A stretch of DNA of 64,000 nucleotides from Zychaea mexicana (taxonomy: Eukaryota > Mucoromycota > Mucoromycetes > Mucorales > Lichtheimiaceae): the NCBI RefSeq assembly GCF_025766255.1, contig NW_026516714.1, forward strand, positions 62,001-126,000, written 5' to 3'. Below, in pieces: positions 62,709 to 64,000 of this stretch (within the stretch, counting starts at the first letter, position 1; each line of letters begins with the position of its first letter). A program made the position numbers and the translations under genes. The notes below the pieces were generated by a model. It was not told where the DNA came from, searched no databases, and saw only the letters and a list, made by a program, of their open reading frames with translations.

Positions 62709-63227
62709 TCATAAGTTTATGGTTTCAAGGATATCCAATTCTATCGGAAATTGATTAAAAGATCTTTTACTCAATATATTGACGACCGCAGGCTGCATCC
62801 GTTGAGGTATCATTAGAAATGACGAGCGCTCTATGCACGTAAACTGTGCGATCCATACAAGCATAATGCTACTGTGATGCTTCAGCTTAACACACCGTTT
62901 GTCCAACGGTAAATAACTTTTTATATCGCCGGTTTTTTGTTCCACTAAAAGCGCACAGACTTGTCGCCGACAATGATTGGATCGGAACAGAGCACAGCAA
63001 GCGGAGCCGCATAATTTAAAATATATACGCACCATGGAGAAAGACACTAGCATGACAGTTGACAGACTACAACGATAATTATCATCAAGGCACTTCTTTA
63101 CATTGCTGCAGTTCACTGGCTCCTTAGGGCAGTAGTGACAAAACTCCGTCTTTTTGTTTAACGGGCTCATAAAAATAAGAATCGACTGCGCGTTTTGCCC
63201 TTTATTCTTTTCTTTCTTCATATTCAT
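62709..63227 (-). CDS. possible hypothetical protein, Cys-rich N-terminal half
   Basis: An intronless 172-codon frame with an ATG start. The first 100 residues contain eleven cysteines, and the C-terminal half is mixed charged and hydrophobic (RQVCALLVEQKTGDIKSYLP). No family is recognised and no signal peptide is evident. An open frame of this length can arise by chance in 64 kb, so support is weak. Its start codon lies within the first arm of the duplicated hairpin unit at 63222. Confidence 0.28.
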   Translation of the reverse strand: MNMKKEKNKGQNAQSILIFMSPLNKKTEFCHYCPKEPVNCSNVKKCLDDNYRCSLSTVMLVSFSMVRIYFKLCGSACCALFRSNHCRRQVCALLVEQKTGDIKSYLPLDKRCVKLKHHSSIMLVWIAQFTCIERSSFLMIPQRMQPAVVNILSKRSFNQFPIELDILETINL

Positions 63228-63470
63228 CTTTGTACAATCGCATTGTTTCTTTCATTATCACTTTTTACCTTTCTTTTTTTTTATCCAGGACTAGTGTCCT
63301 TGTGGGTGTACAAAGATGAAAGAGAGTTAGTAGTGCACGACTGGCTCTTATTCATCTTTGTACATTTGCAGTGTTTCTTTCACTATCATTTTCTATCTTC
63401 TTTTTATCCAGGACTACGGTCCTAGTGGGTGTACAAAGATGAAGAGAGCTAGTAGTGCACGACTGGCTCT
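63222..63470. repeat. duplicated hairpin unit (two diverged copies)
   Basis: Two head-to-tail copies, 63222-63349 and 63350-63470. In each, TTCATCTTTGTAC (63223-63235; 63351-63363) pairs perfectly with GTACAAAGATGAA (63308-63320; 63431-63443), enclosing about 70 bases. Inside lies a second 5-bp stem, AGGAC/GTCCT, whose 4-base loop differs between copies (TAGT and TACG). Each copy ends with a shared AGTAGTGCACGACTGGCTCT. A partial third arm follows at 63471. Confidence 0.85.
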
Positions 63471-64000
63471 TGCTCATCGTACAGTTAAAATGTTCTTTGT
63501 TTCATTTTGGTTTTTTCTCTTAAAAAGACTGAAAGCGAGAGTGTGTGCAAAGAGGTACATATATTCCCGCCGTTGACTGACCTTTGTGGTGCTTCTTTTA
63601 TTTGTAGTAACTGTGGAGGTGTAGGTTCCGCCGGGAACTGAGGCTTGCGGGGAACAAGGGAGGGCAACCTCCCTTGAGGAACGAAGGATTCATAAAAGTC
63701 GGTCGACTTGTCAGGCAATATCAAATAAACTTGGTTTCTTATTGTACTTTCTTATAAAGGTAATTGTAACTATTGGGCAGATCGAGTGACGATTGTAATA
63801 AACGCGATCTTTTTTTTTACATCTTCCTACTGCCATTGCGCTTGGTACTTGTTGGTGCTTTCTCTGGAGCAGTTATGTAGTTGCAAATGAGCCTTTTTGT
63901 GCTTGAGTCGTCGAGAAAACCATAGGCTGTGCATTCGCATGTGTGCTCTCAAAAACAATACAGCTGGTTTACCTTCAGGACTATACCAACAATGATTGCA
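63471..64000. other. right-end sequence without supported gene
   Basis: The remaining 530 bases hold short frames only, the longest about 79 codons on the minus strand (63724-63485), with no recognisable family. A gene extending beyond the window edge cannot be excluded. Confidence 0.4.

Overview
The window is nuclear DNA from a fungus, most likely an early-diverging (Mucoromycota, Mucorales-like) species. This is inferred from the gene content. Every gene but the smallest has one or more short GT-AG introns of roughly 50-130 bases. The set mixes fungus-typical families (AzgA purine permease, GT15 mannosyltransferase, Osm1-type fumarate reductase, alpha-arrestin, FAS1 surface protein) with HAUS3/augmin and TONSL/Tonsoku homologues, which well-studied yeasts lack. 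Flanks are rich in homopolymers and CT, GA, CA and TA microsatellites. No bacterial, viral or organellar genes and no CRISPR were seen. I rebuilt the gene models by hand: each quoted exon chain stays open, keeps phase across all junctions and ends in a stop.

Layout. 1-1639: no supported gene. 1640-9465: ZNHIT2 and an SR splicing factor (divergent), a peroxisomal alpha/beta hydrolase with a C-terminal AKL signal, an alpha-arrestin and a second alpha/beta hydrolase. 9466-11402: gene-poor. 11403-18112: an LEA2-like single-pass membrane protein and a large coiled-coil protein with two zinc knuckles. 18551-21972: kinetochore NNF1 and augmin HAUS3, divergent from a 118-bp spacer. 22054-28676: fumarate reductase, a PlsC acyltransferase and AzgA. 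28677-32857: decayed sequence with a possible C48-peptidase fragment and a small polyQ ORF. 32858-41413: F-box/LRR protein, MFS transporter, FAS1 protein and complex I NDUFB8. 42227-45648: glyoxalase II and a four-span membrane protein with a polyQ tail. 45885-53049: a 16-exon TONSL homologue, dynactin p24 (DCTN3) and a divergent GT15 enzyme. 53050-55961: gene-free DNA upstream of a homeobox factor (55962-58409). 58410-64000: repeat-rich DNA with a tRNA-derived SINE-like element, a decayed gene and a duplicated hairpin unit.

How genes may work together. Three head-to-head pairs have short shared upstream regions: ZNHIT2/SR factor (pre-mRNA splicing), NNF1/HAUS3 (chromosome segregation) and TONSL/DCTN3 (replication repair and dynein transport). 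Co-regulation is inferred from spacing only. The others are mainly housekeeping genes: purine uptake, phospholipid acylation, methylglyoxal detoxification, respiration, cell-wall glycosylation and protein turnover.

The most unusual items are the TONSL homologue without ankyrin repeats, the NNF1/HAUS3 pair, the GT15 protein that has lost two conserved acidic residues, and two repeat families near the right end.
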